In this document: positions 61,916 to 64,000 of the stretch, one piece after another
Layout: the number at the start of each line of letters is the position of its first letter
Numbering within the stretch: position 1 is the first letter of the stretch
NCBI GenBank assembly: GCA_028289545.1
Contig: JANQPG010000029.1
Location: 32,687-96,686, forward strand
Length of the DNA: 64,000 nucleotides
Direction of reading: 5' to 3'
Source of the DNA: Woeseiaceae bacterium
GTDB lineage: Bacteria > Pseudomonadota > Gammaproteobacteria > Steroidobacterales > Woeseiaceae
Made by a program: the position numbers and the translations under genes
The notes under the pieces: generated by a model
Databases searched by the model: none
What the model saw: only the letters and a program-made list of their open reading frames with translations
What the model was told of the DNA's origin: nothing

Positions 61916-63820
61916 TTACTGCAAAAAGTCGGAAGCAGCTAGCACGTCTTCGTTGATGGCAATGTCGGCGCTTTCGCGGAGCTCCAGGAGGAACGCGCTG
62001 AAATCGGCGAAACCCGAATTTTGGGCCCGGAACAACTTGCCGGAATCGCGCTCCGCGAGTGGAATCGACTGCGGTTGTCCCGGCAGCACGGCATCAAGAC
62101 TGTACACCGTGTAGCCCCCGGTGTTGTTGCGAACGAGCTCTCGGACCGGCTGCATTTGAGTGGGCTTGCCTGCGGCAAAAACGCTGAAGAAGATGGGCGC
62201 GTCAACCGTCGACTGGTCTTGTCTCGACAGCAGCAGCGGCTCACTGACCGCCGACCCTGCCGCCTCGGCAGCACCGCGGAATTCGGCACCCGCCTCAACC
62301 TCGGCCAGCAGCGCCTCGGCCCGAGTGCGCAACCGGCGCTCTGTTTCGTCCGCTGTCAGGATGCCGCGAATCTGCTCGCTAACGTCCTCGAGCGGTTGGC
62401 GGCTGGCCTCGACATAGCGGCTGACCGCAAAAACAGCCGCGCGATTGCGATCCAGCTCGACCACTTGCGAGCTGGTCTGGCCGCTGAGTACAGCGTCGGA
62501 AAAGATCGTGTCGATGGCGATTTGATTGGCCCCGATCGGTCCGCCGCCACTGCGCGTAATGCCCTCTGCTTCCTGCACCTCGGCGCCAATCGCGTCCGCC
62601 GCCGCACGAATGTCCGAAGACTCGAACAGCGCCTCGCCCAGGCGGTTTTCCAGATCACGGAACGCGGCGTCGACATCGCGCTCGCGGATCTCGTTGGTCA
62701 AGTCGGCGCGTACCCGCTCCAGCGGCAGTGCGGCCTGCGGCAGAATGCGCTCGAGCTTGACGAGGTGATAGCCGAAGTCGGTTCGAATGGGTCCGTCCAC
62801 CTGACCCTCTTCGATGGCGAAGATCGCGAGATCCAGTGCTCCCGGATTCTCGGAGAGCGTGGACACCCCGAGCGATCCGCCCTCGTCCGCCGTACCCGTA
62901 TCGTCGGAAAACTCCCGGGCCAGGTCGGCAAATGACTCGCCGGCGTTGATGCGGGCAAGCACTTCACGGGCCTCCGCCTCGGCCGCAGCCTCGTCGTCGC
63001 CTAACATGAAGAGTATGTGCCGCGCCTCGCGCTGCTCATCCTGGAGAAAACGGTACTGATTCTCCTGATAGTAAATTGCCAGATCTTCCTCGGTTACTTC
63101 AATACCGGCGGCGACCTCGTCGCGGTCAATCAAGATGTACTCGATGTCGGCCGACTCCGGATTCTGAAACAGCGTCGGGTTGTCGTCGTAATAGGCACTG
63201 ATCGACTCGTCGCTGATCTCGATCGTCTCCGTCAGCATCTCGGGCGAGAACGTGGCTGTTGTGATGAGCCGCTGTTCGGCAATCAGGTTGATGTAGCGAC
63301 GATATTCGGCGGGCGTAACGAATGCCGTTGCCGCAATCGCGAGCTGCAACTGCTGGCGTCGCAGACCGGCGCGCTGCGAACGCTCGAAGTCCGCGGAGCT
63401 GACGCGGCCCGCGACGAGAGCGGCGTTGTACGCCTCGCGATCGAAGCGGCCATCGGTCTGAAACTCGGGTTGCGAGCGGATTGCCTCGACGATTTGCTCA
63501 TCGCCGACGCGATAACCGTGTTCATTGAGGTAGTTCTCGATGAGCTGTTCGTAGACGAGATTGTCGAGTATCTGCCGGCGCACCTGCAGACGCTGGGCTT
63601 CGTCAGCCGAAACCAGCGTGGGGTTGCTCTCCACCACGTCGCGGTAGCGCGCTTCGAACAGCCCCAGGCTGATTTCCTCGCCATCGACGACCGCAGCCGA
63701 GCTGCCGCCAAAAAAGTTGTAGTTCGCGCCCACTCCGACAAAAACGAAGGGAATCGCGAGCAGGACCAGTACGACGAGAGCAAACGTGCCCGTGAATTTT
63801 TCGCGGATATTCTGCAGCAT
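61916..63820 (-). CDS. ppiD: Periplasmic folding chaperone / peptidyl-prolyl isomerase PpiD
   Basis: A 634-residue inner-membrane-anchored SurA-like protein. A single membrane helix (ALVVLVLLAIPFVFVGVG, about 14-31) precedes a SurA_N-type domain (about 40-190). A parvulin domain (about 265-360: ARHILFML, FADLAREFSDDTGTADEGGSLG, DGPIRTDFGYHLVKLE) is next, followed by a C-terminal domain. It assists folding of outer-membrane proteins leaving the Sec translocon. It is next to a tRNA-Asp gene; ppiD and fabI lie near each other in Pseudomonas as well. Confidence 0.94.
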   Translation of the reverse strand: MLQNIREKFTGTFALVVLVLLAIPFVFVGVGANYNFFGGSSAAVVDGEEISLGLFEARYRDVVESNPTLVSADEAQRLQVRRQILDNLVYEQLIENYLNEHGYRVGDEQIVEAIRSQPEFQTDGRFDREAYNAALVAGRVSSADFERSQRAGLRRQQLQLAIAATAFVTPAEYRRYINLIAEQRLITTATFSPEMLTETIEISDESISAYYDDNPTLFQNPESADIEYILIDRDEVAAGIEVTEEDLAIYYQENQYRFLQDEQREARHILFMLGDDEAAAEAEAREVLARINAGESFADLAREFSDDTGTADEGGSLGVSTLSENPGALDLAIFAIEEGQVDGPIRTDFGYHLVKLERILPQAALPLERVRADLTNEIRERDVDAAFRDLENRLGEALFESSDIRAAADAIGAEVQEAEGITRSGGGPIGANQIAIDTIFSDAVLSGQTSSQVVELDRNRAAVFAVSRYVEASRQPLEDVSEQIRGILTADETERRLRTRAEALLAEVEAGAEFRGAAEAAGSAVSEPLLLSRQDQSTVDAPIFFSVFAAGKPTQMQPVRELVRNNTGGYTVYSLDAVLPGQPQSIPLAERDSGKLFRAQNSGFADFSAFLLELRESADIAINEDVLAASDFLQ

Positions 63821-63927
63821 GTTCGAAAAGAGGATTTAGGAAAAGGGCGGGAATTCTAGCTGAGAGGCGGATTCAGGCCAATAGTTCACCCGGTCGGACG
63901 CAGGCTGCCCGCCACCCGGCAACCCAC

Positions 63928-63962
63928 AAAAAAACCCGTTTCCCGGCGGCGGGAAACGGGTT
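63928..63962 (-). terminator. Rho-independent terminator of the tRNA-Asp transcript
   Basis: In the minus sense, AACCCGTTTCCCG pairs with CGGGAAACGGGTT over 13 bases around a four-base loop and is followed by T7. The stem is perfect. It lies 10 bases beyond the CCA end of the tRNA, and separates that transcript from ppiD. Confidence 0.92.
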
Positions 63963-63971
63963 CTTCTTTAG

Positions 63972-64000
63972 TGGCGGAGTGGACGGGACTCGAACCCGCG
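63972..64000 (-). tRNA. 3' end of a tRNA gene, probably tRNA-Asp, cut by the window edge
   Basis: In the minus sense the sequence CGCGGGTTCGAGTCCCGT is a complete T-arm, followed by CCACTCC, G73 and CCA. This matches the 3' third of bacterial tRNA-Asp(GUC). The anticodon is outside the window, so the identity is inferred from the acceptor and T-arm. Confidence 0.8.

Overview
The window comes from a GC-rich, Gram-negative bacterium, most likely a gammaproteobacterium. The right flank carries the mltD / yafS-like / rnhA / dnaQ block and fabI near ppiD and a tRNA-Asp, which is gammaproteobacterial housekeeping order. The left third is an exosortase A (XrtA)/PEP-CTERM exopolysaccharide locus of the kind seen in environmental proteobacteria. 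A marine or sediment lineage would fit, but that is inference.

Layout. (1) 1-11,410, all minus strand: XrtA-type EPS machinery, in transcription order a TIGR03013-type sugar transferase, the histidine kinase PrsK, the TPR lipoprotein PrsT, a degenerate tRNA-like gene, a Wza-like export lipoprotein, a chain-length protein, a BY-kinase and an outer-membrane protein cut by the window edge. A perfect CRP-type site lies in the leader of the export gene. Exosortase itself and the usual regulator PrsR are not in the window. (2) 11,411-13,370: one PEP-CTERM substrate gene with a sigma-54 promoter and a nearby inverted repeat, and a divergent unknown envelope protein. (3) 13,399-53,046, all minus strand: a roughly 40-kb Wzy-type capsule/O-antigen locus. 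It contains wzi, a multi-SLBB Wza-like exporter, a 53-codon coupled small ORF, wzz, pseudaminic acid genes (pseB, pseC, a pseF-like fusion, pseG, a formyltransferase, pseI), wzx, a capsule-type glycosyltransferase, wzy, gmd and fcl, an acyl-decoration cassette, a GT2, a wbpV-wbpL-wbpM-like trio, ugd, manC and manB. pgi and two UDP-hexuronate genes lie at its upstream end. (4) 53,097-64,000: nhaB, dnaQ, rnhA, a methyltransferase, mltD, fabI, a lone GT4, a dicarboxylate/amino-acid symporter, ppiD, and the 3' end of a tRNA-Asp with its terminator.

How it may work together. The capsule locus makes GDP-mannose and GDP-fucose (manB, manC, gmd, fcl), UDP-glucuronate/galacturonate (ugd, 4-epimerase), a UDP-HexNAc-uronate, a UDP-QuiNAc/FucNAc-type initiating sugar (wbpM/V/L-like genes) and CMP-pseudaminic acid. 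Repeat units would be flipped by Wzx, polymerised by Wzy, length-controlled by Wzz, exported by the SLBB protein and retained by Wzi.

The most interesting part is 22,793-30,786. A four-gene cassette encodes a TylF-type methyltransferase, an AAC(3)-FkbH-GNAT fusion, a MaoC-SDR-ACP fusion and a DUF4910 hydrolase. It sits between two damaged copies of an ancestral fcl-GT2 pair: one copy keeps GT2 and a decayed fcl tail, the other keeps fcl and a decayed GT2 head. The cassette looks like an acyl-carrier-protein-based system for decorating an amino sugar. Together with the formyltransferase in the pse block, it suggests an N-acyl/N-formyl pseudaminic acid derivative.
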